Source: an uncultured Lachnospiraceae bacterium
GTDB lineage: Bacteria; Bacillota; Clostridia; Lachnospirales; Lachnospiraceae
Reading direction: 5' to 3'
NCBI GenBank assembly: GCA_910577735.1
Contig: CAJTOO010000011.1
Location: 97,216-161,215, forward strand
Length of the DNA stretch: 64,000 nucleotides
Below are positions 54,945-62,530 of the stretch, one piece after another. Position 1 is the first letter of the stretch, and the number at the start of each line of letters is the position of its first letter. The notes below the pieces were generated by a model. That model saw only the letters and a program-made list of their open reading frames with translations, was not told the DNA's origin and searched no databases. Position numbers and translations under genes: made by a program.

Positions 54945-55087
54945 CTTTGTGTGCTAATTTTGTTGTTCATCGCATATAAATTCCTTTTGGCATACATTTT
55001 GACGAATATTATCCCTTTTAGCATTCTTGTTTTCGACATCTTTTTTATTTTTTGTGATTTTTTCTAAATATTTCTATGGAATTTTTC

Positions 55088-55116
55088 TTGTTTTTCAAGC
55101 AGTGACAATTTATAAT
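55088..55116 (+). promoter_or_regulatory. araC promoter
   Basis: TTGTTT (55088-55093), 17 bp, TATAAT (55111-55116), about 100 bp before the regulator start. With the transport promoter and the two repeats it accounts for the 401-bp gap 54816-55216. Confidence 0.7.
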
Positions 55117-55155
55117 AAATATAATTTTCAAACAAATTTCTGTCAGAAACGTTGC

Positions 55156-55172
55156 TTTTTATATATCTTGCT
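55156..55172 (+). repeat. Candidate AraC operator, copy 2
   Basis: Second copy of TTTTTATATATCTTGCT, lying between the araC transcription start and its ribosome site, where binding would reduce araC expression. Confidence 0.7.
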
Positions 55173-55216
55173 TCGTTTTTACTGTTCCATATGAATGAAG
55201 GAGGTTTTCCCGCCCT

Positions 55217-56110
55217 ATGAGCACAAGCCATTATGTGATCGACCCTCTGGCCGTGAATCCTGTAGACCGTTCCGTCACAAAACTCCGTTATGTGAGCGTC
55301 ACCCGTTACAGCCCAGAGTGGCACTCTATCTTCCACACACACTCCTGTGCCGAGGTATTTTATGTTACCGGTGGTTCCGGACGCCTCCTGCTTGCGGATA
55401 AAGCCGTGTCCATTGGCATCAATGACGTGCTTATTGTAAATTCCAGCGTTGAACACACAGAAGACAGTTCAGAAGATGACCCTCTGGAATACATTGTCAT
55501 GGGTGTGGACGGTATGGAAGTCATATCAGGAGACGATGGCGGCGACGGCTACTCTCTTATCCATTTTCAGACGGATGGTGAACAGATTCTCTTTTATCTG
55601 CGCCGTCTGTTAAAGGAGATTGAAACCCGGCTTCCTGGCTACAACACCATCTGTCAGGATCTTCTGGAAGTCGTTCTCCTTCTTCTGATGCGGCGCAGCA
55701 AATTTACGGTTACTTTTATCCCTGCTGTTCATAAATCCAGCAAGGAATGCGCCGTTGTACGTCGTTATATTGAAAACCATTTTAAGGAAAACCTGACCTT
55801 AGATGATCTGGCTGCCGTCGCCCATGTAAGCAAATATTATCTCTCACACGCCTTCAGCCGGGAATACGGCACCTCTCCCATTAATTACCTGCTAACATGT
55901 CGGATTCAGGAGAGCAAATATCTTTTATCGGAAACAAGCCTGTCATTATCACAAATCGCCGGAATGCTGGGCTTTTCCTCTCCCAGCTATTTTTCCCAGA
56001 GTTTCCGGCGCATACAGGGCCTAAGTCCCATGACCTACCGAAGTCAGGTTCGGGAAGCAAACAACGCTTCCGGTTTCAAAAACGACTCCGGTTCTTTCAC
56101 CCGCACATAA
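55217..56110 (+). CDS. AraC-family regulator with cupin sensor domain
   Basis: A 297-residue regulator. The N-terminal cupin domain (about 30-150; HSIFHTHSCAEVFYVTGGSG) probably binds the sugar. The C-terminal double helix-turn-helix (about 190-285) contains LTLDDLAAVAHVSKYYLSHAFSREYGTSPINYL and the AraC signature IAGMLGFSSPSYFSQSFRRIQGLSPMTYR, split here by a turn. AAGGAGG is upstream of the ATG. It is divergent from the transport/GH112 operon, its likely target. Its 3' end overlaps the facing integrase gene by 67 bp, tying cargo and integrase together. Confidence 0.92.
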   Translation: MSTSHYVIDPLAVNPVDRSVTKLRYVSVTRYSPEWHSIFHTHSCAEVFYVTGGSGRLLLADKAVSIGINDVLIVNSSVEHTEDSSEDDPLEYIVMGVDGMEVISGDDGGDGYSLIHFQTDGEQILFYLRRLLKEIETRLPGYNTICQDLLEVVLLLLMRRSKFTVTFIPAVHKSSKECAVVRRYIENHFKENLTLDDLAAVAHVSKYYLSHAFSREYGTSPINYLLTCRIQESKYLLSETSLSLSQIAGMLGFSSPSYFSQSFRRIQGLSPMTYRSQVREANNASGFKNDSGSFTRT

Positions 56111-57516
56111 CTCCATTTGACAGAGAGCCCCTTTAAGTACAAATCTATCATATCTCGATTGTGGATTACCATTTTATCCAGAATCTGTGCATAAAATGTC
56201 TCCTCTTCTCCCTGGCCTGCCAGAAGCTTCCGGATTTCCTGTTCTATCGCTTCTAACTTCTCAGCCAGGGCGATTTCCTTCTCATCTGCCTCCGCCCAGC
56301 AAATACCTTTCTTTAGCAGAGCCAGCAAGTCTTCTAAAACTTTCTCCCGGTCCACCGGCAGTCTCTGTACTGTCAGAAGCATGAGCCGGAAAACATCCTC
56401 ATTGCGGATACTTTCTCCCAGACACCCCACCGGCTTTCCGTCAGTCCCGATATGGGGACGGCCGTTTTTTACACCCTCAAAACAGCGCCAGGCTTCATAT
56501 CGGCTGCCGTCCCTTCTGGTTTTATATCTGGCCACATACCCCGCCCCACATCTTCCGCACTTCAGCTTTCCAGAGAATCCATAGCGACAGCTGTACTTCC
56601 TTCGCCCCTTTTGCGAGGCTGCTTTCTCGTCCAGTATATGATTTGCCCGTACAAACTGTTCCCTTGAAATAATGGGCTCATGGTGGTCACGTATGATGAC
56701 GAACTCTTCCTGTCCCCGATTATACTTTTTTTCATGGGTAAGAAAATCCGGCGTATAAGTTTTCTTCTGCACCAGATCCCCACAGTATTTTTCGTTTCGC
56801 AGTATTCTCAAAATCACCGTACTCTGCCATTTGGAAGCCCGCATGGGCTTAACCCCCTCTTCCCCAAGTTCTCTGGCAATCACACAGACTCCCTTTCCCT
56901 CCTCCACAAACTTATGAAAAATCAGCCTGACGATTTTGGCACCTTCCTCATTGATTCTTATTCTGCCTTCCTGTACGTCGTAGCCAAGCATGCTCCTGCC
57001 AAATACTACCCCCTGCTCCATCCGCCGCTTCTGCCCCCACTTCACCCGCTGGGAAGTTCTGCGGCTCTCCTCTTGGGCGATGGAAGAAAGAATGGATAAT
57101 CGAAGCTCCGCATCGCCATCCAGTGTATTAATATTATCATTCAGAAAAATCACGCCAACTCCATGTCTTTTCAATTCTCGGGTATAGTAAATACTGTCAA
57201 GGGTATTCCTTGCAAACCGCGAAATCTCTTTCGTAATGATCAGATCCAGATTCCCGCTCTTGGCACACGCAATCATACGCTGAAAATCCACACGCTTCTT
57301 TGTACTGGTTCCGGACAATCCTTCATCCGCAAAAATTTCATATAATTGCCAATCTGGATTGGCCGTTATATACTGCTCAAAAAACCGCTGCTGGCTTTCA
57401 AAGGAATTGACCTGATCCTCCTGCTCCGTGGAGACACGGCAATACGCAGCCACTCTTAATGGCTTGTGTTCTGCATACTTATGTTGATTCAGTGCCTCAT
57501 ATTTATCTGTGCACAT
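56044..57516 (-). CDS. Large serine recombinase (integrase of the cotJC element)
   Basis: Site-specific integrase of about 490 residues. The resolvase-type catalytic domain opens RVAAYCRVSTEQEDQ (nucleophile Ser in VST) and has YEIFADEGLSGTSTKKR and ITKEISRFARNTLD. The recombinase domain contains IRINEEGAKIVRLIF and WQSTVILRILRNEKYCGD. A zinc ribbon CGRCGAGY...C...C and coiled-coil end follow. ATG 57516 is chosen because AAGGAG lies 6 bp upstream. The gene's 5' end is about 290 bp from attR, the usual layout for self-integrating elements. Overlaps the AraC gene tail-to-tail. Confidence 0.93.
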   Translation of the reverse strand: MCTDKYEALNQHKYAEHKPLRVAAYCRVSTEQEDQVNSFESQQRFFEQYITANPDWQLYEIFADEGLSGTSTKKRVDFQRMIACAKSGNLDLIITKEISRFARNTLDSIYYTRELKRHGVGVIFLNDNINTLDGDAELRLSILSSIAQEESRRTSQRVKWGQKRRMEQGVVFGRSMLGYDVQEGRIRINEEGAKIVRLIFHKFVEEGKGVCVIARELGEEGVKPMRASKWQSTVILRILRNEKYCGDLVQKKTYTPDFLTHEKKYNRGQEEFVIIRDHHEPIISREQFVRANHILDEKAASQKGRRKYSCRYGFSGKLKCGRCGAGYVARYKTRRDGSRYEAWRCFEGVKNGRPHIGTDGKPVGCLGESIRNEDVFRLMLLTVQRLPVDREKVLEDLLALLKKGICWAEADEKEIALAEKLEAIEQEIRKLLAGQGEEETFYAQILDKMVIHNRDMIDLYLKGLSVKWSYVRVKEPESFLKPEALFASRT

Positions 57517-57527
57517 AAACTGCTCCT

Positions 57528-57719
57528 TCATGCGTTTTCCGCTCTTTGCGACTCCTCTATCATCTCTGTACAACAGACATACTCTAAATCCGTCAACAGA
57601 TTCTTAGCCCGCAAATCATCCAGTACCGCCTTTTTTAAAAACAAATAAAAGTCCCGGTGCTCCTGTTGTGCAACCACGGAAACAGGATCACCAGAATATA
57701 TAAACATTCCACGTTCCAT
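57528..57719 (-). CDS. Small protein upstream of the integrase
   Basis: A 63-residue protein (MERGMFIYSGDPVSVV.., LKKAVLDDLRAKNLLTDLEYVCCTEM). The C-terminal part resembles SHOCT-like short helices (LxxLxxxxLLTxxEY). Its stop lies 12 bp before the integrase ATG and the integrase ribosome site overlaps its end, so both are made from one message. Position next to the att site and coupling to the integrase make it a candidate excision-direction factor; there is no sequence proof. Confidence 0.55.
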   Translation of the reverse strand: MERGMFIYSGDPVSVVAQQEHRDFYLFLKKAVLDDLRAKNLLTDLEYVCCTEMIEESQRAENA

Positions 57720-57779
57720 ATATCAGCACCCCATTATTACTGTATTCTTCAGGGGTTGTATCTTATAACAAGGACTTCC

Positions 57780-57813
57780 GGAACATTTCTGCTGCTTTTG
57801 TAGGTACAGAAGA
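57780..57813. other. attR of the cotJC element
   Basis: Element arm GGAACATTTC (57780-57789), 13 bp, GG crossover (57803-57804) and shared TACAGAAGA. The arms at attL and attR are perfect inverted repeats, each 14 bp from the midpoint of the GG. Confidence 0.8.
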
Positions 57814-58045
57814 ACTGGCGCATTTAGAAATGGTTGCGACCATCGTTCATCAGCTCACCAAAGATCTGTCCATGGAACAAATCGAAGCCAGCGGTTTCCG
57901 CAACTATTATGTGGATCATACTGTTGGTATCTGGCCTCAGGCGGCTGGCGGTGTTCCCTTTAATGCCTGTGAATTTCAGTCCAAAGGCGATATCATCACG
58001 GATTTGATGGAGGATATGGCGGCAGATGCCGCACTAATACATTAA
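57803..58045 (+). pseudogene. cotJC: cotJC, middle fragment
   Basis: Continues CotJC after the insertion: GTEELAHLEMVATIVHQL, FRNYYVDHTVGIWPQAAGGVPF and SKGDIITDLMEDMAAD, with the second Mn-ligand region expected next. After GCGGCAGA (58019-58026) homology stops and the frame ends in AALIH. The C-terminal third (the EExKAR... and FLRERE-type segment) is not in the window. The fragment has no internal stop or frameshift, so the breaks look recent or the gene is rebuilt by excision. Confidence 0.9.
58019..58032. other. Insertion junction with GA-centred palindrome
   Basis: GCGGCA-GA-TGCCGC is a perfect 6+2+6 inverted repeat. CotJC homology ends exactly at the GA, and a TndX/TnpX-type recombinase, a family that uses a GA crossover, lies next to it. 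Confidence 0.75.
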
Positions 58046-58055
58046 CAATATAACT

Positions 58056-59681
58056 TTAGAACTTCCAATGGATCCGAATCGGCGGCAGATCCGATTTATG
58101 TACCTTATGGTCATTTCGTCCAATCTCTATATGATCAATCAACATATCCACGATTGTCCGGTCAAGCTGCTCTATATTTCTATATTTATTAAAAACCTCT
58201 TCCATGGAACGTTCATGAGCCGCTTCCTGCTTCAGATTGTCAAGCGCCTTACTGCTTAACTCGACCTTACTCCTGCAGAGTTGTATTTCTGTTTGAAAAG
58301 AATCCCGAAAAGATAGAAATTCTTGTTCCGTGATGATTCCTTTTGCTTTATCAACATAAGAATTTCTGATGGCTTTCTCCAGGTCCTCCGCTTTCTTTTG
58401 ATAATCAGATATCTCCCTTTGAAGTCTTTTCTTCTCTGAAGCATTTTTCTCCCTGATCAACAGATTCTTCTGCGCTTCTGTTTCATCAAAGAACTGTTCA
58501 ATGATACCATTCAGCTCAGTCAGCACAGCCTTTTCGAGAAAACGCTGCGGAATAATCCCCCCTTGGCAACTGTCGATCCCCAGAGCATATCTGGATGGAC
58601 AGCGAAGATAATACAAATCTTTACTCTTATGAGAAGACATCGTATAACCACAGTACATACATCTTGTCTTACGCGCCCATAGACCTATTTCACCTGTGCA
58701 CATTGGTTTAGCGCGTTCATCTAGCATAGTCTGTACCTTGTCCCATAATGCCCTGTCTATGATCGCTTCATGGGTATTTTCAACAATGATCCATTGCTCT
58801 TTCGGTACAGGCTTACTGTGTTTTGATTTGTAACTCGGATTCCTATATTTTCCCTGCACCATATTTCCGATATACATCTCATTTCGGAGCATATCGGAAA
58901 TTGCAAAATATTTCCAATAAGAGCCGTATTGGTTACTGCCTTTATACCGCAGCCCATGTATCCTCTTATATTCTGTCGGATTTGGTATTCCTCTCTCATT
59001 TAAGTATTTTGCAATGCTGGTCCTTCCCATTCCGGATGCATACAGATCAAAGACCAGCCTTACAACTTCAGCTGCTTCCTCGTCAATGATCAGATGGCCC
59101 TTTTGTTCCGGATCTTTCCTGTATCCATACAAAGCAAAAGCACCTATATGCATTCCTTTCCGGCGGTGGTCGGTAAGAACAGTCCTGATATTATCAGACA
59201 GATCCTCCAGATACCATTCATTGACAAGTCCATTGATCTGCCTTGCCTTTTTATTTCCAGGAAGAGCCGTATCTGCATTATCTGCATATCCCACGAACCG
59301 GATGCCCCATTCTACAAACTGACCATGGATTATCTTTTCAACCAGTTCCAGTTCTCTGGTAAACCTCGCCTGGGATTTACACAAAACGATATTGAATTTT
59401 CCTGCCTCTGCATCCTTCATGAGCTGATTAAATGCGGGTCTGTCCCGATCAGAACCTCTATAATCATCATCCGAGTAAATATTATAAATCTCCCACCCCT
59501 GACTTATCGCATAGCTGATCAGCATGCTCTTTTGATTCTGAATACTCTGACTTTCATCAAATTCATTGAGTTTGTCCCGGTCTTCTTCCGATAACCGGTT
59601 ATAGATACCTACGATATTTTTAGGCATATCTCCCATACTTGTGATATCTTCAAGCACGCCTTTTATAATTGTTTTTTTCAT
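58056..59681 (-). CDS. Large serine recombinase, TndX/TnpX type
   Basis: About 541 residues. The catalytic domain opens NIVGIYNRLSEEDRDK (Ser in RLS) with NIYSDDDYRGSDRDRPAFNQL and LCKSQARFTRELELVEK. Recombinase and zinc-ribbon domains follow (CMYCGYTMSSHKSKDLYYLRC), then a coiled coil. The C-terminal DUF4368-like segment (TIVDMLIDHIEIGRND) is seen in conjugative-transposon recombinases. The ATG at 59681 is favoured; 59690 is possible. Its stop is only about 25 bp from the cotJC junction. It differs strongly from the integrase at 56044, so the two insertions are independent. Confidence 0.92.
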   Translation of the reverse strand: MKKTIIKGVLEDITSMGDMPKNIVGIYNRLSEEDRDKLNEFDESQSIQNQKSMLISYAISQGWEIYNIYSDDDYRGSDRDRPAFNQLMKDAEAGKFNIVLCKSQARFTRELELVEKIIHGQFVEWGIRFVGYADNADTALPGNKKARQINGLVNEWYLEDLSDNIRTVLTDHRRKGMHIGAFALYGYRKDPEQKGHLIIDEEAAEVVRLVFDLYASGMGRTSIAKYLNERGIPNPTEYKRIHGLRYKGSNQYGSYWKYFAISDMLRNEMYIGNMVQGKYRNPSYKSKHSKPVPKEQWIIVENTHEAIIDRALWDKVQTMLDERAKPMCTGEIGLWARKTRCMYCGYTMSSHKSKDLYYLRCPSRYALGIDSCQGGIIPQRFLEKAVLTELNGIIEQFFDETEAQKNLLIREKNASEKKRLQREISDYQKKAEDLEKAIRNSYVDKAKGIITEQEFLSFRDSFQTEIQLCRSKVELSSKALDNLKQEAAHERSMEEVFNKYRNIEQLDRTIVDMLIDHIEIGRNDHKVHKSDLPPIRIHWKF

Positions 59682-59722
59682 CGCTGTCATACCTTAAATG
59701 ACAAACCAATATCTGTATGTCA

Positions 59723-59902
59723 TTATAACTTGAAAATGTTTGTCTGCCCATTATACTTCTTTGCTACATCATTTTCTTTTTCACAGATTATCTGCGTCCA
59801 TAATTTTGTGAAGCGCTCTTTAATTGCTGACCGATCAGAAACATCGGTAACAAAAATGTTTTTACACGGGTTTGTGACACTGTTTTCATACGAAATATCC
59901 AT
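59723..59902 (-). CDS. Small protein upstream of the TndX-like recombinase
   Basis: A 59-residue protein (NPCKNIFVTDVSDRSAIKERFTKLWTQII). AGGAGGG 8 bp before the ATG supports translation from 59902 rather than from further upstream. I know of similar short proteins beside recombinases in conjugative elements but cannot name this one. Possible accessory to excision; function unknown. Confidence 0.6.
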   Translation of the reverse strand: MDISYENSVTNPCKNIFVTDVSDRSAIKERFTKLWTQIICEKENDVAKKYNGQTNIFKL

Positions 59903-59990
59903 ACCGGAATCCCTCCTGTCTAATCTTATGTAATGTATCTTTGTCCATATCACTGCTTTTAACAGATATTGACTGTGTCAAAGCCAGAAC

Positions 59991-60023
59991 AAAAAAGCAG
60001 CAAATCAAATTTAGATTCACTGC
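59991..60023 (-). terminator. Terminator of the HipA-like gene
   Basis: Minus strand 10-pair stem GCAGTGAATC / GATTTGCTGC (two G-U pairs), 7-nt loop, then six T residues. It separates the kinase pair from the recombinase genes. Confidence 0.8.
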
Positions 60024-60092
60024 TGATTTCTCGACTACTATTAAGTTCTTAGACTTCAAAATATGCGACGTCGCATATTTTATCTTATTTCT

Positions 60093-60878
60093 TTATCTGC
60101 ACAATGAATCATCTTTTAATAGAGATTCATATTTTTTCAATTGAAACTGCAATGTTTCAAGTGCCCTCGAATCAGGCTCCTTTTGCAAAATTTTCTGAAG
60201 TTCTGCATAATTCACCTTCAAACCATAACCTAACTCCAGGGCCTGTCTTTCAAGATTGGCAGCAAAGGGCTGTCCAACCACCTTATTTATATTATCTTCC
60301 ATAGCAATGTCTAACGGAAACTCTCCCATATTACTTAATAACGCATTCCCATTATCAAATACAGGCGCGTTTTTATATCTATCATGCAAAGCATCTGCTA
60401 CGATACCAATATTGTTAAAATGTCTGTCTGTATTTAAAATCAACATATCAAATGTTGCTATTTTCCCTATTTGCTCCTTTATATCCAACCCAGTTGTATG
60501 AAATACAAAATCTGTTACAAAATCAATTCTGTCCTTGATCGAATCCAACACTCTTACTCTCTCAGATAACTGGCCGCCGTGATAAGTATCATAGAGTCTC
60601 TGCAAACTGATAAAGGACTCTTTTTCCGATAAAAAATTCGCTGAACGACAACCATCTTTTCCATTGATCTTACAGCGTTCATATACTACAAATTCCTGAA
60701 CATTTGAACAGAAAAGTACCTTAGAAGCCAAATACTCTGCAGTTCCCTCATATCCTATCTTATTCTGCTTATACCAGTATCCTTTTGCATAATATTTCTT
60801 TTGCGTTCCTATACTGCTTCCGGAAACCATAATCATCGCTTCCGGAGATAAGTTATAATCTTTTATCATTTTCTCCAT
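60093..60878 (-). CDS. HipA-like kinase-fold protein
   Basis: About 261 residues with the C-terminal kinase features of HipA: catalytic loop LILNTDRHFNNIG near 147 and metal-binding DNG in APVFDNGNALL near 174. It lacks the N-terminal HipA subdomain and is shorter than HipA (about 440), like compact HipA-type kinases. ATG 60878 follows GGAGG by 7 bp. It overlaps the upstream 113-residue gene by 13 bp and there is no HipB-type antitoxin beside it. Target and toxicity are unknown; kinase activity is inferred from motifs. Confidence 0.8.
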   Translation of the reverse strand: MEKMIKDYNLSPEAMIMVSGSSIGTQKKYYAKGYWYKQNKIGYEGTAEYLASKVLFCSNVQEFVVYERCKINGKDGCRSANFLSEKESFISLQRLYDTYHGGQLSERVRVLDSIKDRIDFVTDFVFHTTGLDIKEQIGKIATFDMLILNTDRHFNNIGIVADALHDRYKNAPVFDNGNALLSNMGEFPLDIAMEDNINKVVGQPFAANLERQALELGYGLKVNYAELQKILQKEPDSRALETLQFQLKKYESLLKDDSLCR

Positions 60879-61207
60879 TGAACATCCTCCCAACATAAGG
60901 ATTCACCCTCGTATTGTATCCATATCTTGTCGTCCCACATAACACCATGTGTTATTCGATTCCACTTCCACGGATCGTTTGATGTTAAATGCGCCTGAGA
61001 CAGAATTTCTTTTAAATCTTCCCTATCATCCTCATAACAACGGCTCTTCAAAAAGCTATATACTCGATTTAAGGACAAATCCTCACCGCCAAATGGCTGG
61101 ATTATTGAATCCGGCACCAATTTTTCTATCTGCACCTTTTTATGATCATCCGATACTGAAATATATGCAACAGGTATATTTTCAAACATGACTGTGAAAT
61201 TATACAT
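60866..61207 (-). CDS. Partner protein of the HipA-like kinase
   Basis: A 113-residue protein (FTVMFENIPVAYISVSDDHKKVQIEKLVPD; RITHGVMWDDKIWIQYEG) without a recognised family. The N-terminal beta-rich half could correspond to a missing N-lobe or antitoxin-like part of HipA, as in split HipS/HipT systems, but I see no convincing sequence match. GAGGTAAGGA precedes the ATG. The 13-bp overlap with the kinase gene implies fixed stoichiometry. Confidence 0.65.
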   Translation of the reverse strand: MYNFTVMFENIPVAYISVSDDHKKVQIEKLVPDSIIQPFGGEDLSLNRVYSFLKSRCYEDDREDLKEILSQAHLTSNDPWKWNRITHGVMWDDKIWIQYEGESLCWEDVQWRK

Positions 61208-61692
61208 TCCTTACCTCTTCATAAATAGATTTTATGAGACATAATATAGCATATCTTATACCAAACATCAAACCAATTCGTTATTACTTAACAAAAGGAA
61301 ATAAATGATCCCAAGAAAAAAATGAATAATTGCCGGCGGCTGTTGGTCAGCTCCACAGGTTACCCTCACATGCCCATTTCGCAACATGTTACTCTACCTC
61401 TCCCATTCCTATGGGTAGACTCCCCTCAAGTGTGTATCATTATCACCAGCATATATATCATGGCCACATCTTTTACCAGAAGATGCTGCATAGAACAGAT
61501 CTGATCGCTCATCCTAACAACCATTTGTAAATCAGACGTTTCTGAGGAGTGGATTCATCGCGGAGCCACTATGAAGCTCCATATATACTGGACGTTACCG
61601 GACTTTATGACGCAAGTGCTATGTTCTTACGCAATCTATGCGGCGTATTTATCAAGGTACTCAATCTATAGAAAAGCCTTTATTGGCTGATT
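61208..61692. other. Gene-poor stretch with possible coding remnants
   Basis: No complete gene is recognised in these 485 bp. A His-rich open frame (61330-61530, plus strand; YHYHQHIYHGHIFYQ) starts only at a TTG right after a stop and may be the end of a decayed gene. A second open stretch (about 61545-61672) is also unrecognised. A small GGAGC/GCTCC hairpin lies near 61572. Confidence 0.4.
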
Positions 61693-62049
61693 CTATCTAT
61701 TAAGGATTCTGACTATCTTTTCGTCAGGCGTTCTATAGTCCTCCCGTTCATACTTCAAAACTATCCTGTGTCCACAATTGGAACAGTATTTTACATTTGT
61801 ATCCCTAATCTCAGTCTTACATTTTGGGCAAAGATATCGTTCATCATCCTTTATCAGATAAGCTGGAAACTCTCGCTTTTTTAGATATTCATTTTCATTC
61901 CTCAAATACTTTGTCTCTGCCTGAATCATTAATTCCACATCAGGCTCTACTGCCCTGCTGTTTGCGAATGCTTTCCCAAGTTCCTTGAATCTTCTCTCAA
62001 AGAAGAAAATCGCAGAATCTATTTTGTTCCATTTTGTTGTATAGTCCAT
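61693..62049 (-). CDS. Zinc-ribbon hypothetical protein
   Basis: A 118-residue protein with an N-terminal helical half (MDYTTKWNKIDSAIFFFERRF) and a C-terminal zinc ribbon, CPKCKTEIRDTNVKYCSNCGHR, the two CxxC pairs near residues 77 and 92. GAGG precedes the ATG at 62049. No function known; such ribbons often mark regulators or assembly factors. Codon use is AT-rich like the rest of the element. Confidence 0.65.
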   Translation of the reverse strand: MDYTTKWNKIDSAIFFFERRFKELGKAFANSRAVEPDVELMIQAETKYLRNENEYLKKREFPAYLIKDDERYLCPKCKTEIRDTNVKYCSNCGHRIVLKYEREDYRTPDEKIVRILNR

Positions 62050-62285
62050 ATCACACCTCATGGTTGTAATATATTTTTCATTTTTTCCACAAACACAACA
62101 ATGTATATCAACATCATAATCGTCATAAAGGTAAGTACCAAAATATTTGTATAAGTTTTCCTCTTTTCGTCACTCACTTTATTCCATTTTATGTATTTGC
62201 AAAAAAACCTATTATGATATAAACAAATTCCATGACTAATCTTCTCTTTCTGAAATATTTTGTTGTGCTAAAATTCCCATAATAA

Positions 62286-62465
62286 AAATTTGTATTTAAC
62301 GTAAATAAGGATTGGCTGGAAAATGGTGTTGGGGAAATATTTGCTACTCAAGGCATTTCTTTAGCAAAAAAACAAGTATTAGAATCTATTAATAATTTGA
62401 ATGATGAACAAGTAAATGCCGTATCTATTTTTATAAAATACTTGACTGAAGATAAACCCAAATAA
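62286..62465 (+). pseudogene. 5'-truncated XRE-type regulator
   Basis: Open frame FVFNVNKDWLENGVGEIFATQ followed by a helical tail ending LTEDKPK. The F.VN..WL..G.GE.F pattern is the end of phage-repressor-like XRE helix-turn-helix proteins. The helix-turn-helix itself is missing, since a double stop lies immediately upstream (62280-62285). The rest of 62062-62285 shows no gene. Confidence 0.7.
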
Positions 62466-62495
62466 AAAGTCCTAAAGATACTCTTAGGACTTTTT
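62464..62495. terminator. Bidirectional terminator
   Basis: A perfect 12-bp stem AAAAAGTCCTAA / TTAGGACTTTTT with an 8-nt loop, T-rich on both sides. It would end both the XRE remnant (plus) and the lipoprotein gene (minus). Confidence 0.88.
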
Positions 62496-62530
62496 ATTTG
62501 GCACTCACATTACTTAATGCCGTATATTTG

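Larger units (their letters stand above)
48978..57802 (+). mobile_element. 8,825-bp serine-integrase element inserted in cotJC
   Basis: Bounded by the 11-bp direct repeat GGTACAGAAGA (48978-48988 and 57803-57813). Removing one copy plus the interior joins ACC GAT ATC GGT ACA GAA GAA CTG, restoring CotJC TDIGTEELAHLE. Cargo, left to right: GH112 phosphorylase, small membrane protein, two permeases, solute-binding protein (minus strand), AraC regulator (plus), large serine integrase and a 63-residue protein (minus). The integrase lies at the right end beside its site. No conjugation genes are present, so it moves only by integrase or with help. It may be developmentally excised; that is inference. 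Confidence 0.88.

Noticed and set aside
58018..58090. 10-bp direct repeat GGCGGCAGAT (58018-58027 and 58081-58090)
   Set aside because: The second copy lies in the conserved end of the recombinase; the GA palindrome and loss of homology explain the junction better. Probably coincidence.
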